64,000 bases of DNA from Azospirillum sp. TSH64 (GCF_003116035.1 NZ_LGQW01000015.1:1362568-1426567), one strand, 5' to 3'; shown: positions 9,130 to 18,724, numbered from the stretch's first letter. Numbers and translations: made by a program. The notes: generated by a model not told the origin, from the sequence alone.

Positions 9130-10959
9130 ATGACCCTTCCGTCAGCCCTGCTTCTGGCCGCGGTCGTCGCCACATTGTGGATCGCAGCGCGCAGTTGGAC
9201 CCTTCCCGCTTTCCCCGGCCGCACCGATTTCGTGCTGATGCAGTTGTCGGCAGCCTGGTGGTCGACGGCCGTCGCCGTCGAGAGCATGGTGCCGGCGCCG
9301 GCCGACAAGCTGTTGTGGGCGGAAATGGCGTGGTTGGGCATTGTCTGCACACCGAGCCTGTGGGCGTTCTTCCTCTGGTCCTACACCAGGGGGGAGCTGC
9401 CGGCACGCTGGCGGCTGGTGCTGGTGACGATCGGATTGGCGACCTGGGCGGTGGCCCTGACCAACGACGTCCACCACCTGTTCTACACTGCCATCCAACC
9501 GATCAGCGCGGAGCCGGGCGCCGCCCTGGTCTACAGCCATGGGTTGCTTTTTTACGCCGTCACCATCTACATCTATGCCTTCATGGTGATGAGCATCGTC
9601 GTCACCGCCAGCGGCATCCACCGGGCGACGCCGGCCTACCGCACCCATTACCTGGGTTTCCTGGTGGTGATGGCCGTCCCGTGGGCCGCCAATGCCGGTT
9701 ACGTCTTCGGCAACCTGACCCTGTTCGACCTGGACCCCACCGCCTTCAGCTTCCTGATGATGGACGGGATTTTCTATTGGTTGATCACCCGGCGTCGCCT
9801 TTTCGAGCTGTTGCCGGTGGCCCGCGATGCGCTGCTGGACGCGGTGCCGGATCCGGTGCTGGTGCTGGACGGCGACGGCACCGTGGTGGAAGCCAATCCG
9901 GCGGCACAGGCGCTTGCCGGCGATCATGCCGCCATCGGACGGCGGCTTGCCGACCTGCCCGGGCTGTCGGCCCTGTCCACCATGGTCGGCGCCATGCCGG
10001 CGACTGTACCGGGTCCGCTGACGCTGGACTGCGGCGGCTCTCCGCGCAGCTTCGAGGTGACCTGGGTGCCGCTGACGGCGGGCAGCGGCGGGCGCGAGGT
10101 CGGCTGCCTGCTGATGCTGCGCGACGTCACCCACCGCCGCCGGGCCGAGATGAGGCTGGAGGACACCGTGCGCCGCCTCGACCTCGCCCGGCTGGAGGCG
10201 GAAGAGCGGCTGATGGCGGAGCAGGAGGCGAAGCGGGCGCTGAACGGCTTCCTGTCGATGGCGGCGCACGAGTTCAAGACGCCGCTCGCCATCATCGATG
10301 GGGCGGCCCAGCTTCTGCTGATGGATGCGGAGGTGAAGGCCCCCGGCATGCTGCCGCGGCTTGAGAAGATCCGACGCGCCGTGCGCCGGCAGATCAACAT
10401 CCTGGAAACCTGCCTTGCCGACGACCGGCTGAACGATCCCGCCTTTGCGTTGCGCCGGGACCGGCTGGCCTTGCCGGCCCTGCTGCGCGCCGCCGCCTCG
10501 GCCCAGGGCGACGCCGCACCCGGCCGACGCATCGAACTGGATCTGGACGGCTGCCCGCACTGGGTGGTGGGCGACGGTCCGATGCTGGAGTTGTGCGTCC
10601 ACAACCTGCTGAACAACGCGCTGAAATACTCCCCCTCCGGCACGCCGGTCGGGCTGCGGGTCCGGGAAGAGGAAGAGGCGGATGGACCGTGGCTAGCGCT
10701 GTCCGTCGCCGACCAGGGCATCGGCATTCCGGACAGCGAGCGGAACCGGGTGTTCGACCGCTTCTTCCGCGCGTCCAACACCGGGACGGCGGCGGGGAGC
10801 GGCGTCGGGCTGAACATGGTCCGCCGCATCGCAGCACTGCATGGCGGAACCGTGACGGTGGACAGCCGGCTGGGCGAGGGCAGCGTCTTCACCCTGCGGA
10901 TCCCGCTGTCAAAAGAGACGCTCTGCGAAGAGGGGATGGCCGGCATGCCGGCGGAGTAA
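9130..10959 (+). CDS. Membrane sensor histidine kinase with N-terminal 7TM region and PAS domain
   Basis: A 609-residue kinase. The first ~230 residues hold about seven hydrophobic helices, fitting the 7TM region found at the N-terminus of some histidine kinases. A PAS domain (LLDAVPDPVLVLDGDGTVVE) follows, then HisKA with the phospho-acceptor in SMAAHEFKTPLAII, then the ATPase with N-box NNALKYSP and G-boxes DQGIGIP and GSGVGLNMV. There is no receiver domain and no response regulator beside it, so it is an orphan. ATG 9130 is preferred: an upstream TTG at 9007 would begin inside the preceding terminator. A TRAP QM pair follows after 79 bases on the same strand; a functional link is only a guess. 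Confidence 0.87.
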   Translation: MTLPSALLLAAVVATLWIAARSWTLPAFPGRTDFVLMQLSAAWWSTAVAVESMVPAPADKLLWAEMAWLGIVCTPSLWAFFLWSYTRGELPARWRLVLVTIGLATWAVALTNDVHHLFYTAIQPISAEPGAALVYSHGLLFYAVTIYIYAFMVMSIVVTASGIHRATPAYRTHYLGFLVVMAVPWAANAGYVFGNLTLFDLDPTAFSFLMMDGIFYWLITRRRLFELLPVARDALLDAVPDPVLVLDGDGTVVEANPAAQALAGDHAAIGRRLADLPGLSALSTMVGAMPATVPGPLTLDCGGSPRSFEVTWVPLTAGSGGREVGCLLMLRDVTHRRRAEMRLEDTVRRLDLARLEAEERLMAEQEAKRALNGFLSMAAHEFKTPLAIIDGAAQLLLMDAEVKAPGMLPRLEKIRRAVRRQINILETCLADDRLNDPAFALRRDRLALPALLRAAASAQGDAAPGRRIELDLDGCPHWVVGDGPMLELCVHNLLNNALKYSPSGTPVGLRVREEEEADGPWLALSVADQGIGIPDSERNRVFDRFFRASNTGTAAGSGVGLNMVRRIAALHGGTVTVDSRLGEGSVFTLRIPLSKETLCEEGMAGMPAE

Positions 10960-11038
10960 TCCGGGCGGGAGATCGTTTCTTGCATTGATTGCCCGGTGAA
11001 GGGAATAATCCCGCTCCCTTTATCTGGACCCTGGCAAT

Positions 11039-11578
11039 ATGAGCGATCACGACCCCACCGTCGTCCGGCCGGTGCCGAAACCCCGCGTCCCCCTGGGCAT
11101 CGAAGAAGTGCTGGTCGCCATCACCATGGCGGCGGTGGCCCTGATCACCTTCGCCAACGTCGTGGTGCGCTACCTGACCGACGTTTCCTTCGCCTTCACC
11201 GAGGAGTATTCGATTGCGCTGATGGTCATCCTGACCTTTCTCGGCGCGTCGGCCGCGGTGGTCAAGGACCGGCATATTCGCATCACCTTCGTCACCGACA
11301 AGATGTCGCCCGTCAACCGCCGCCGGGCCGAGCAGTTCGCCATGGCCTGCGTCGCGCTGATGTACGGGCTGCTGACGGTTTACGGCGCCTGGGCCACCTG
11401 GGACGATTACCGGTTCGAGGTGACCTCGCCGGCGCTGGGTCTGCCGCAATGGATCTACACGATCTGCCTGCCGGTCCTGTCGTTCGTGGTGCTGGCCCGC
11501 ACCGTCGGCCGCATGGTGCGCATCCACAAGGGCACGGAGCCGCTTGAGACCGGACATATCCCGGAGGGCGAGCCGTGA
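11039..11578 (+). CDS. dctQ: TRAP transporter small permease, DctQ family (second system)
   Basis: A 179-residue inner-membrane protein with four hydrophobic segments. The DctQ signature around FAFTEEYSIALMVILTFLG is clear. Its 3' end overlaps the start of the large subunit by four bases (ATGA type). No strong ribosome-binding site is visible before ATG 11039. Unlike the first TRAP system in this window, no DctP gene lies beside it, so the binding protein must be encoded elsewhere or be shared. Confidence 0.87.
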   Translation: MSDHDPTVVRPVPKPRVPLGIEEVLVAITMAAVALITFANVVVRYLTDVSFAFTEEYSIALMVILTFLGASAAVVKDRHIRITFVTDKMSPVNRRRAEQFAMACVALMYGLLTVYGAWATWDDYRFEVTSPALGLPQWIYTICLPVLSFVVLARTVGRMVRIHKGTEPLETGHIPEGEP

Positions 11579-12858
11579 TCACCACCCTGCTCTTCGGCTC
11601 TTTCCTGGTGATGATGGTGCTGGGCGTGCCGATCGCCGCCGCCCTCGGGCTGGCTGGCACCGCCGCCATCGCCTTCGCCCATCTCGGCGTCATCTCGGTG
11701 CCGACCAGCGTCTATACCGGCATCGCCAAATATCCGCTGCTGACCATCCCGATGTTCGTGCTGGCCGGCACCATCTTCGACCGGTCGGGCGTGGCGCAGA
11801 AGCTGGTGCGCTTCGCCACCGCCATCGTCGGCCAGGGCAAGGGCGCGCTGGCGGTCATCGCCGTCGTGGTGGCGATGATGATGGGCGGCATTTCGGGGTC
11901 CGGTCCGGCCATCGCCGCGGCGGTCTGCGGCGTCATGGCGCCCAGCATGATCCGCGCCGGCTATCCCCGCCCCTACATCGCCAGCGTCATCGCCGCCGCG
12001 GCGGCCACCGACATCCTGATCCCGCCGTCGGTCGCGCTGATCATCTACAGCGTGCTGGTTCCTGCCGCCCCGACCACCTCGATGTTCGCTGCCGGCATCA
12101 TCCCCGGCACGCTCGCCGGCCTTGCCCTGATCATTCCGGTCTTCTGGCTGGCACGGAAACACAATCTCGGTTCGAAGCTGTCGCACGAGCCGCGCCCGCC
12201 CTTCTGGCGCAGCCTGTGGGACGCGTCGCTGGGCCTGTTCGCCAAGGTCATCATCCTGGGCGGCCTGCGTCTCGGCATCTTCACCCCGACGGAAGCGGCG
12301 GTGATCGCCGTGGCCTACGGCCTTCTGCTGGGCATGGTGGTCTACCGCACCATCCGTTTCCGCGATCTCTATTCCATGCTGGTCGAGGCGGCGGAAATTT
12401 CCGCCATCATCCTGACGGTGATCGCGCTTGCAAGCGTGTTCGGCTGGGCATTGAGCACCCTGTCGGTGATCGACCCTATCGCCGATGCCATCATCCATTC
12501 CGGGCTGGGCGAATATGGGGTGATGGCCCTTCTGGTGGTGCTGCTGACCATCGTCGGCACCTTCCTGGACGGCATCTCGATCTTCATCATCCTGCTGCCG
12601 CTGCTGATCCCCATCGCCACCGCCTACAAGTGGGACCTGACCTGGTTCGGCGTCATCCTGACCCTGATGATCGCCGTCGGCCAGTTCACTCCGCCGATGG
12701 CCGTCAACCTGATGGTCGCCTGCCGGATGACCGGCTGCACGATGGAAAGCACCCTGCGCTGGGTGATGTGGCCGTTGGTCACCATGCTGCTGGTGGTGGT
12801 CGCGGTGATCGTCTGGCCGGATCTGGCGCTGTGGATGCCGCGGCAGATGGGGTTCTAG
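11575..12858 (+). CDS. dctM: TRAP transporter large permease, DctM family (second system)
   Basis: A 427-residue DctM protein with about 12 hydrophobic segments. Landmarks are GGISGSGPAIAAAVCGVMAP, ATDILIPPSVALIIY and GIFTPTEAAVIA. It pairs with the overlapping DctQ upstream. The substrate cannot be predicted without the binding protein. Its stop codon overlaps the stop of the convergent small gene by four bases. Confidence 0.92.
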   Translation: MITTLLFGSFLVMMVLGVPIAAALGLAGTAAIAFAHLGVISVPTSVYTGIAKYPLLTIPMFVLAGTIFDRSGVAQKLVRFATAIVGQGKGALAVIAVVVAMMMGGISGSGPAIAAAVCGVMAPSMIRAGYPRPYIASVIAAAAATDILIPPSVALIIYSVLVPAAPTTSMFAAGIIPGTLAGLALIIPVFWLARKHNLGSKLSHEPRPPFWRSLWDASLGLFAKVIILGGLRLGIFTPTEAAVIAVAYGLLLGMVVYRTIRFRDLYSMLVEAAEISAIILTVIALASVFGWALSTLSVIDPIADAIIHSGLGEYGVMALLVVLLTIVGTFLDGISIFIILLPLLIPIATAYKWDLTWFGVILTLMIAVGQFTPPMAVNLMVACRMTGCTMESTLRWVMWPLVTMLLVVVAVIVWPDLALWMPRQMGF

Positions 12859-13121
12859 AGGAGGCGGGCGACATCGCGGCTGGTCAGATGCAGGCTGGCC
12901 GCGGCGCCGTAGCCGCGCCGGGCGATCTTGCCCGCGGCCGCAGCCTCGAACGAGGCGCGGTGGGCGGCAGCAAAGGCGAGACAGTCTTCCGGCGTCGGTT
13001 CCCGCCGGTCCAGCAAGGAACGGAAGGCCAACCGGTGAACGGCGCACCAGCCGCCGTGCCCGGCCGGCCGGAAGACCAGCGCATCGATGTCCGCGCGCCA
13101 GAACAACTTCTCCCCGCTCAT
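12855..13121 (-). CDS. Conserved-looking 88-aa protein of unknown function coupled to norR
   Basis: An 88-residue soluble protein that I cannot assign to a named family. It has one Cys, several His (HGGWCAVHRLAF) and a C-terminal LHLTSRDVARLL. The start ATG (13121-13119) overlaps the norR stop as ATGA, so the two are almost certainly co-translated. I take this ATG rather than an upstream start because of that overlap. The coupling suggests a part in the nitric-oxide response, but this is inference from position alone. It could equally be a passenger. Confidence 0.6.
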   Translation of the reverse strand: MSGEKLFWRADIDALVFRPAGHGGWCAVHRLAFRSLLDRREPTPEDCLAFAAAHRASFEAAAAGKIARRGYGAAASLHLTSRDVARLL

Positions 13122-14725
13122 TCCCGCAGCCCCAGCCGGCGGGCGAGGCGGAACAGGTTGCTGCGGTCGAGCCCAAGCGACCGTGCCGCCTGCGCCCAAT
13201 TGCCATCATGGCGGGCCAGATGCTCACGGATCATCCGGCGCTCCAGTTCCTCCACCGCATCGCGCAGCGGCAGTTGAGGCAGGTCCGGCAACGTCGGCTG
13301 CTCCGTCGGGCGAGCCTGCTGCACGGACATCGTCGCCGTCACGGCGCTCCCCTCCTCTTCCAGCCCCAGATCGGCGGGGGTCAGGGTCAGCACCCCGCCG
13401 TCCGTCGGGCGGGCCACGCGGGCGCGGATGGCGCCGCGGCCGATGGCGTGTTCCAACTCACGCACATTGCCGGGCCAGGGATAGGCCAGCATGCGCTGCT
13501 CCGCCGCCACCGACAGGCGCAGGTTGCGCAGGCCCAGCCGCGCCCGGTTGCGCTCCAGGAACAGGCCGGCCAGCCGCAGGATGTCGGTGCCGCGGTCGCG
13601 CAGCGGCGGCACCCGCAGCGGATAGACGCTGAGCCGGTGATAGACGTCGGCGCGGAAGCGTCCCTCGCGTACCTCCGCCGCCAGATCGCGGTTGGTGGCG
13701 GCGATCACCCGCACATCGACGGTGATGTGACGGTCGGAGCCGACGCGCTGAATCTCGCCGTTCTGCAAGGCCCGCAGCATCTTCGCCTGCGCCGCCAGCG
13801 GCAACTCGCCGACCTCGTCCAGGAACAGGGTGCCGCCGTCGGCCAACTCGAACTTGCCGCGCCGGTCGGCCACTGCGCCCGAGAAGGCGCCGCGCACATG
13901 GCCGAACAGTTCGCTTTCCACCAGCGCATCCGGCAGGGCGGCGCAGTTGACGTGGACCAGCCGCCCGGCGGCGCGAGGGGAACGGGTATGCAGCCGTCGC
14001 GCCACCAGTTCCTTGCCTACCCCGGTTTCGCCCAGCACCAGCACGACGAGGTCGCTGGCCGCCACGGTGTCGATCTCCGTCAGCAGGCTCGCCATCGCCG
14101 GGCTGGCACCGATGGGATCGAAGTCGAGGCCCTGCGGCGGATCGTCGAGAATCCGCAGGGCGGTGCCGCCATCGCCAGCCAGGGCGGCACGCCGCTCCGT
14201 CGCCGCCGCAAGGTCGGCGGCGAGCCGGGCCCAGGCGGCAATCGCTCCCTCCCACCCTTCAAAACGCCCCTCGTTCAGCGCATCCAGGGTCAGCATCCCC
14301 CACGGCCGCCCATCGACGCCGAGCGGCGCACCGACGCAGTCATGGACATGCAGCCGCTGGCGCAGGTCGGGGATCAGCCCGTCATAGGGGTCGGGAAGCT
14401 CGCAGCCGGCGGGAAAGCGCAACAGCCCGCCGCCAGCCTCGGCAATCGCCTTCAGGCGGGGATGCTCCTCCAGCTCGAAGCGCCGCCCCAACGTGTCGGG
14501 ACTGAGACCGCGGGTGGCGAGCGGCACCAGCAGCCCCTCCCCCGCCCGACCGGTTCCGCCGCGGTCGTCACGCCGCAGCAGCGCACAGGCATCGCAAGGC
14601 AGATGGCGCGCCATCAGGTCGAGCAGCAACGGCCACAGCCGTGCCGGATCGTCCAGCGCCTGCACCAGCGCTCCAGCCTCTTCCAGCGGGAGCGATAGTG
14701 TCGAAATGACCGCATCGTTGTCCAT
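13118..14725 (-). CDS. norR: NorR-type nitric-oxide-responsive sigma-54 activator
   Basis: A 535-residue regulator with a GAF-type sensor domain at about 15-180, an AAA+ domain at about 205-440 and a Fis-type helix-turn-helix at the end (AARSLGLDRSNLFRLARRLG). Walker A is GETGVGKE (232-239), the sigma-54 loop GAFSGA (279-284) and Walker B is LFLDEVGE. The AAA+ region closely follows NorR: GEIQRVGSDRHITVDVRVIA and RFRADVYHRLSVYPLRVPPL. NorR binds nitric oxide at a non-haem iron in the GAF domain and then activates sigma-54 promoters. It is divergent from hmp, and a -24/-12 promoter lies between them, which fits activation of hmp. Followed by an overlapping 88-aa gene. Confidence 0.88.
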   Translation of the reverse strand: MDNDAVISTLSLPLEEAGALVQALDDPARLWPLLLDLMARHLPCDACALLRRDDRGGTGRAGEGLLVPLATRGLSPDTLGRRFELEEHPRLKAIAEAGGGLLRFPAGCELPDPYDGLIPDLRQRLHVHDCVGAPLGVDGRPWGMLTLDALNEGRFEGWEGAIAAWARLAADLAAATERRAALAGDGGTALRILDDPPQGLDFDPIGASPAMASLLTEIDTVAASDLVVLVLGETGVGKELVARRLHTRSPRAAGRLVHVNCAALPDALVESELFGHVRGAFSGAVADRRGKFELADGGTLFLDEVGELPLAAQAKMLRALQNGEIQRVGSDRHITVDVRVIAATNRDLAAEVREGRFRADVYHRLSVYPLRVPPLRDRGTDILRLAGLFLERNRARLGLRNLRLSVAAEQRMLAYPWPGNVRELEHAIGRGAIRARVARPTDGGVLTLTPADLGLEEEGSAVTATMSVQQARPTEQPTLPDLPQLPLRDAVEELERRMIREHLARHDGNWAQAARSLGLDRSNLFRLARRLGLRE

Positions 14726-14756
14726 CCGACATCATACCGTGCGCAGTCACTTTGAC
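14720..14756. promoter_or_regulatory. Candidate NorR enhancer sites
   Basis: The known NorR core is GT-N7-AC. GTCACTTTGAC at 14746-14756 fits and is a perfect GTCA-N3-TGAC palindrome. A second GT-N7-AC lies at 14720-14730, across the norR start codon, 26 bases away. Both are upstream of the hmp sigma-54 promoter, as expected for an activator. Sites were found by eye; the second is weak. Confidence 0.55.
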
Positions 14757-14770
14757 AACGCAGCTTCCGT

Positions 14771-14792
14771 GCAGCGCGGATTTCCGCGCTGC
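14771..14792. promoter_or_regulatory. 22-bp inverted repeat between NorR sites and the hmp promoter
   Basis: GCAGCGCGGA at 14771-14780 is the exact reverse complement of 14783-14792, with two bases between. It ends seven bases before the -24 element. It may be a binding site for a second regulator or affect DNA bending. The identity of any protein is unknown. Confidence 0.5.
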
Positions 14793-14799
14793 GTCGCTT

Positions 14800-14814
14800 T
14801 GGCACAGGGCTTGC
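14800..14814 (+). promoter_or_regulatory. Sigma-54 (-24/-12) promoter of hmp
   Basis: TGGCAC at 14800-14805 and TTGC at 14811-14814, five bases apart, match the sigma-54 consensus TGGCAC-N5-TTGC. Transcription would begin near 14826, leaving a leader of about 35 bases before hmp. Confidence 0.85.
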
Positions 14815-14859
14815 CATCTGATTGCGACATCGTGACGCGCAAAAGGATTGCCCCCTCCC

Positions 14860-16035
14860 ATGCTGACGCCTGCCCAGATCGCCGTCATCAAGGCCACCGC
14901 TCCCGTCGTCGCCGCCAACGCCAACACGATCACCGGCACCTTCTATCCGCTGATGTTCGAGCGCTTCCCCGAAGTGCGCGCCGTCTTCAACCAGAGCCAC
15001 CAGCGCAGCAGCGCCCAGCCGGAAGCGCTGGCCAACGCCATCATCGCCTATGCCTCCAACATCGACCGGCTTGAGGTGCTGGGTCCGGCGGTGGATGGGA
15101 TCGTGCAGAAGCACGTCTCGCTGAACATCACCCCCGACCAGTACAAGATCGTCGGCACCTGCCTGATGGAAGCCATCGGCAAGGTTCTGGGCGATGCTGT
15201 GACCACCGAGGTCGCCGACGCCTGGGGTGCCGCCTATTGGCAGTTGGCGGAGCTGCTGATCGCCGCGGAAGAGAAGGAATATGCCCGCAAGGCGGCGTTG
15301 ACCGGCGGCTGGCGCGGCGCCCGCCGTTTCCGCATCGCGGAGAAGACGCCGGAGAGTGCCGTCATCACCTCCTTCCGGCTGGTACCGGTCGATGGCGGGA
15401 CGGTAATGGACTTCCACCCCGGCCAGTATCTCGGCCTGCGGCTGACCATCGACGGCGAGACCGTCCACCGCAACTACAGCCTGTCGGCTTCGCCGAACGG
15501 CAAGGACTACCGCATCTCGGTGAAGCGGGAACAGCAGGGGCTGGTTTCCGGCTTCCTCCATGACCGCGTGCAGGTCGGCGACGAGATCGACGTCTATCCG
15601 CCCGCCGGCGAGTTCGTGCTGCGCGAGGGCGCCGGTCCGCTGCTGCTGATCACCGGCGGCGTCGGCCAGACCCCCGCCCTGCCGCTGGCCGAACAGGCGC
15701 TGGCCGCCGGCCGCAAGGTCATCTACGTGCACGCGGCACTCAACGGCTCGGTCCATGCCTTCCGCCGGCAGGTCGACCAGCTGGCCGCCCTGCACGATGC
15801 GCTGAAGCCGGTCTACTGCTATGCCGACCCGCAGCCGGGCGACACGCCGCACATGGTCGGCCTGCTGGACGAGGAGCGGCTGGGCAAGCTGCTGCCGCAG
15901 GAGCCGGGGGTCGCCGCCTATGTCGTGGGTCCGAAGCCGTTCATGGCTGCGGTGGTCAAGGCGCTGACCGCGCTCGGCCTGCCGGAGTCGGCCATCGTGC
16001 ATGAGTTCTTCGGCCCGCGCGAGGCGCTCGCCTGA
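14860..16035 (+). CDS. hmp: Flavohemoglobin, nitric oxide dioxygenase
   Basis: A 391-residue protein of normal flavohemoglobin length. The globin domain (1-140) has the proximal haem ligand His85, distal Tyr29 and Gln53, the same numbering as in E. coli Hmp. The FAD domain shows RNYSLSA and the NAD domain LLLITGGVGQTP, ending with a typical HEFFGP. It oxidises nitric oxide to nitrate with O2 and NADH in the cytoplasm. ATG 14860 is chosen because MLTPAQIA aligns with known N-termini; a TTG four codons earlier is less likely. Divergent NorR and the sigma-54 promoter between them indicate nitric-oxide induction. Confidence 0.95.
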   Translation: MLTPAQIAVIKATAPVVAANANTITGTFYPLMFERFPEVRAVFNQSHQRSSAQPEALANAIIAYASNIDRLEVLGPAVDGIVQKHVSLNITPDQYKIVGTCLMEAIGKVLGDAVTTEVADAWGAAYWQLAELLIAAEEKEYARKAALTGGWRGARRFRIAEKTPESAVITSFRLVPVDGGTVMDFHPGQYLGLRLTIDGETVHRNYSLSASPNGKDYRISVKREQQGLVSGFLHDRVQVGDEIDVYPPAGEFVLREGAGPLLLITGGVGQTPALPLAEQALAAGRKVIYVHAALNGSVHAFRRQVDQLAALHDALKPVYCYADPQPGDTPHMVGLLDEERLGKLLPQEPGVAAYVVGPKPFMAAVVKALTALGLPESAIVHEFFGPREALA

Positions 16036-16070
16036 CGCACCGCCGACACCGCCTTGCCTCCGACTGGATG

Positions 16071-16103
16071 GGCCGGCCTTTCCGAAGGCCGGCCTTCTTT
16101 CTG
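16071..16103 (+). terminator. Rho-independent terminator after hmp
   Basis: GGCCGGCCTT (16071-16080) pairs with AAGGCCGGCC (16085-16094) around TCCG, followed by TTCTTTCT. Confidence 0.85.
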
Positions 16104-16539
16104 CCGGTCCGGCGGACCGCAAGGTCCATGGGGGCCGTATGCGCCCGCCGGTTGTGAGTAAATCTGTTATATCACTGGTTTTATATATGCCGACGACCGG
16201 CCTAGATCATCATTCCGGCTTGCGACGGCCAGGCAATGCGCGCTTTTAGTGAAATCCAAGCGGAGCCCGACTGGCCGATCATTGCGCTGCGGCATGTTTC
16301 GCAGGCCGTCACGGAAGAATCGTGGATTCTCCTTATTTCTTTCTTAAGCGGTTTGGCGCTTTCCTAGTCACGGAACGGTCAAATTATTTGCAATTGTTCC
16401 TTTTCTGCGACATCGCCCGCCAACCGCCCGCGACCGTCGCAGGCAGGTTCGGTGGAATGAAGGTGCGGCGAGAGCCGGAACGGCCAGCCGCAATGATTTA
16501 TGGAGCGTCGGTGTCCGAGCACCGAAGGGGGAGGATGGG
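16104..16539. other. Gene-free, AT-rich leader region before the chemoreceptor
   Basis: About 435 bases with clearly lower GC than the surroundings. I see no gene; short reading frames here look random in composition. The T/A-rich parts around 16160-16190 and 16320-16400 may hold the chemoreceptor promoter. GGAAC at 16372 and GTTCC at 16396 form a long-spaced inverted repeat of unknown meaning. No riboswitch, tRNA or repeat was recognised. Confidence 0.4.
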
Positions 16540-18717
16540 ATGTCGAAGGGTAGCCAGAGCATGACGCGCCACGGCGCACCCGCCAAGGGCGGTGCATGGT
16601 ATTCCGGACTGCGCGCCAAGCTGATGATCGCCATCGGCGTGGTGCTGTCCGGCACGCTGGTCGCCGCCGCGGTGGCGCTGATCGGCTATGCGAACGTGCG
16701 CACCACCATCGACGCCATCGTCGGCGAAGCGGTGCCGGCGATGACCGAGGGCATGGCGGTGGCGCAGCAGGCCGAACGGCTGGTGGCGCTGGCCCCGGCC
16801 CTGACCTCCGCCGACACCGCCGCCGCGCGTGAGGCGGTCTCCGCCCGCATCGCCGCCGCGAAGGATGAGTTCAACGTACGCCTGTCCCGGCTGCGGGCCA
16901 CCGGTTCCGCCGGTGCTCAGCTCGCCGCAATCGAGGAGGCATCGCAGGGGCTGCTCGGCAATCTGGCGCAACTCGACCAGGCGGCTGCCGAACGGGTGGC
17001 GCTCGGCGCCGAACGCATGGCGATGATGCCGAAGGTGATGGCGGCCGAAGCGGAAATCCAGAAATTCGCCGCCCCCTGGACCTCCGTCCTCAACAATGAC
17101 GAGGAGCAGGCCCGCTCCACCCTGGCGGAGCCGGATGCCGCCCCTGCGGCGATGCGCGAGGCGGCGGACACCCTGAACAAGGTGATGGCGCAGAAGAAGC
17201 CGCTGGCCATCGTCACGGCGGAAGCCGCCAACATCCGCAACATGCTGATGGAGGCGTCGACCACCAGGGACGACCAGCGGCTGGCGATCATCGAAACGCG
17301 GGTGGGCGTGTCGCTCGCCGGGCTTTCCAACAACGCGGAGACACTGCCGGAACGGCTGGCCGCCGTGGCCACCAAGCAGGCGGAACTGCTGAACGGCTTT
17401 TCCATCGGCGAAAACTCCATGGTCACCCTGCGCCAGAAGGAACTGACCATCGAGGGCTATTTCACCCAGCTGCTGGAGAGCAACCACGCCCTGACCACCA
17501 CCCTTGCCAAGGGCATTTCCACCTTGGTGGAGGGCCAGAAGAGCAGCATCGCGGAGGCCAGTACCGCCACCACCCGCATGCTGGACAACAGCCGCCTGAC
17601 CCAGCTCGCCGTCGCGGTGGCGAGCATCCTGGTGTCGATCCTGGTGGTCTGGCTCTATATCGGCCGGATCGTCATCCGCCGCATGATGGATCTGAAGACC
17701 GGCATGGACCGCATCGCCGCTGGCGATTTGGATGCCGAGATCGCGCTGACCGGCAAGGACGAAATCGCGGAGATGGGCACGGCGCTGCTGGTCTTCCGCG
17801 ACACCGCGCGCGAGGTGGAGACCGCCCGCACCGCCGCCGAGGCCGAACGCCAGCGGGCTGCGGGCGAACGCCGCCAGACCATGCTGTCGCTGGCCGACCA
17901 GTTCGAAAACGGCGTCAAGACGGTGGTGGAGACGGTGTCCGCCGCCGCCACCCAGATGCACCAGACCGCCGCCGGCATGGTGGCGACCGCCGACGACACC
18001 TCGCGCCGGGCCGGCAATGCCGCCGAAGCGGCGGAGACCGCGTCGGTCAACGTGGATGGCGCCGCTTCGGCCGCGCATGAGCTGTCGCAGTCGATCAGCG
18101 AGATCGCCCGACAGGTGACCGAATCGGCGACCATCGCCGCCAAGGCCGCCAATGAGGCCGAGCGTACCGACAGCACCATGCGTGAACTGAACGACGCGGC
18201 CAGCCGCATCGGCGCCGTGCTGGACCTGATCTCCGACATCGCCGGCCAGACCAACCTGCTGGCGCTCAACGCCACCATCGAAGCGGCGCGTGCCGGAGAA
18301 GCCGGCAAGGGCTTTGCCGTGGTGGCGAGCGAGGTGAAGCAGCTGGCCAGCCAGACGGCGAAGGCCACCGAGCAGATCGCCGGCCAGATCGGCGCCATGC
18401 AGCAGGCAACCGGCGAGGCGGTGGGCGCCATCCGCAGCATCGGCCAAACCATCGGCCGCCTGAACGACATCGCCGCCAGCATCGCCGCGGCGGTGGAGGA
18501 GCAGGGTGCCGCCACCTCGGAGATCGCCCGCAACGTCCAGCAGGCGGCGGGCGGCACCGCCCAGGCTTCCCAGAACATCGGTCAGGTGCGGACCGCCGCC
18601 GGCCAGACCGGCCAGTCGGCCCAGGAAGTCCTGTCGGTCGCCCAGGAGGTGTCGAGCCAGACCGGCCGCCTCCAGCAGCAGATCGACCGCTTCCTCAGTC
18701 AGGTGAGGTCGGCATGA
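16540..18717 (+). CDS. Methyl-accepting chemotaxis protein
   Basis: A 725-residue chemoreceptor. A first membrane helix lies at about 26-48 ([20 protein letters not shown]). A long, largely helical periplasmic sensor region of about 300 residues follows, then a second helix at about 353-375, a HAMP domain and the cytoplasmic signalling rod. The hairpin tip [20 protein letters not shown] is the CheA/CheW contact region. There is no CheR-binding pentapeptide at the C-terminus. The long helical sensor resembles bimodular four-helix sensors; the ligand is unknown. GGGGGAGG precedes the ATG. It stands alone, with no che genes nearby. Confidence 0.95.
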   Translation: MSKGSQSMTRHGAPAKGGAWYSGLRAKLMIAIGVVLSGTLVAAAVALIGYANVRTTIDAIVGEAVPAMTEGMAVAQQAERLVALAPALTSADTAAAREAVSARIAAAKDEFNVRLSRLRATGSAGAQLAAIEEASQGLLGNLAQLDQAAAERVALGAERMAMMPKVMAAEAEIQKFAAPWTSVLNNDEEQARSTLAEPDAAPAAMREAADTLNKVMAQKKPLAIVTAEAANIRNMLMEASTTRDDQRLAIIETRVGVSLAGLSNNAETLPERLAAVATKQAELLNGFSIGENSMVTLRQKELTIEGYFTQLLESNHALTTTLAKGISTLVEGQKSSIAEASTATTRMLDNSRLTQLAVAVASILVSILVVWLYIGRIVIRRMMDLKTGMDRIAAGDLDAEIALTGKDEIAEMGTALLVFRDTAREVETARTAAEAERQRAAGERRQTMLSLADQFENGVKTVVETVSAAATQMHQTAAGMVATADDTSRRAGNAAEAAETASVNVDGAASAAHELSQSISEIARQVTESATIAAKAANEAERTDSTMRELNDAASRIGAVLDLISDIAGQTNLLALNATIEAARAGEAGKGFAVVASEVKQLASQTAKATEQIAGQIGAMQQATGEAVGAIRSIGQTIGRLNDIAASIAAAVEEQGAATSEIARNVQQAAGGTAQASQNIGQVRTAAGQTGQSAQEVLSVAQEVSSQTGRLQQQIDRFLSQVRSA

Positions 18718-18724
18718 TGCCAGC

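Noticed and set aside
16372..16400. GGAAC ... GTTCC inverted repeat as LexA or EcfG site
   Set aside because: LexA sites in this group are GTTC-N7-GTTC direct repeats, and the spacing to a TGTT -10 is 18, outside the EcfG range.
16322..16564. 80-codon frame before the chemoreceptor
   Set aside because: It overlaps the chemoreceptor start, lacks a ribosome-binding site and has no recognisable motif.
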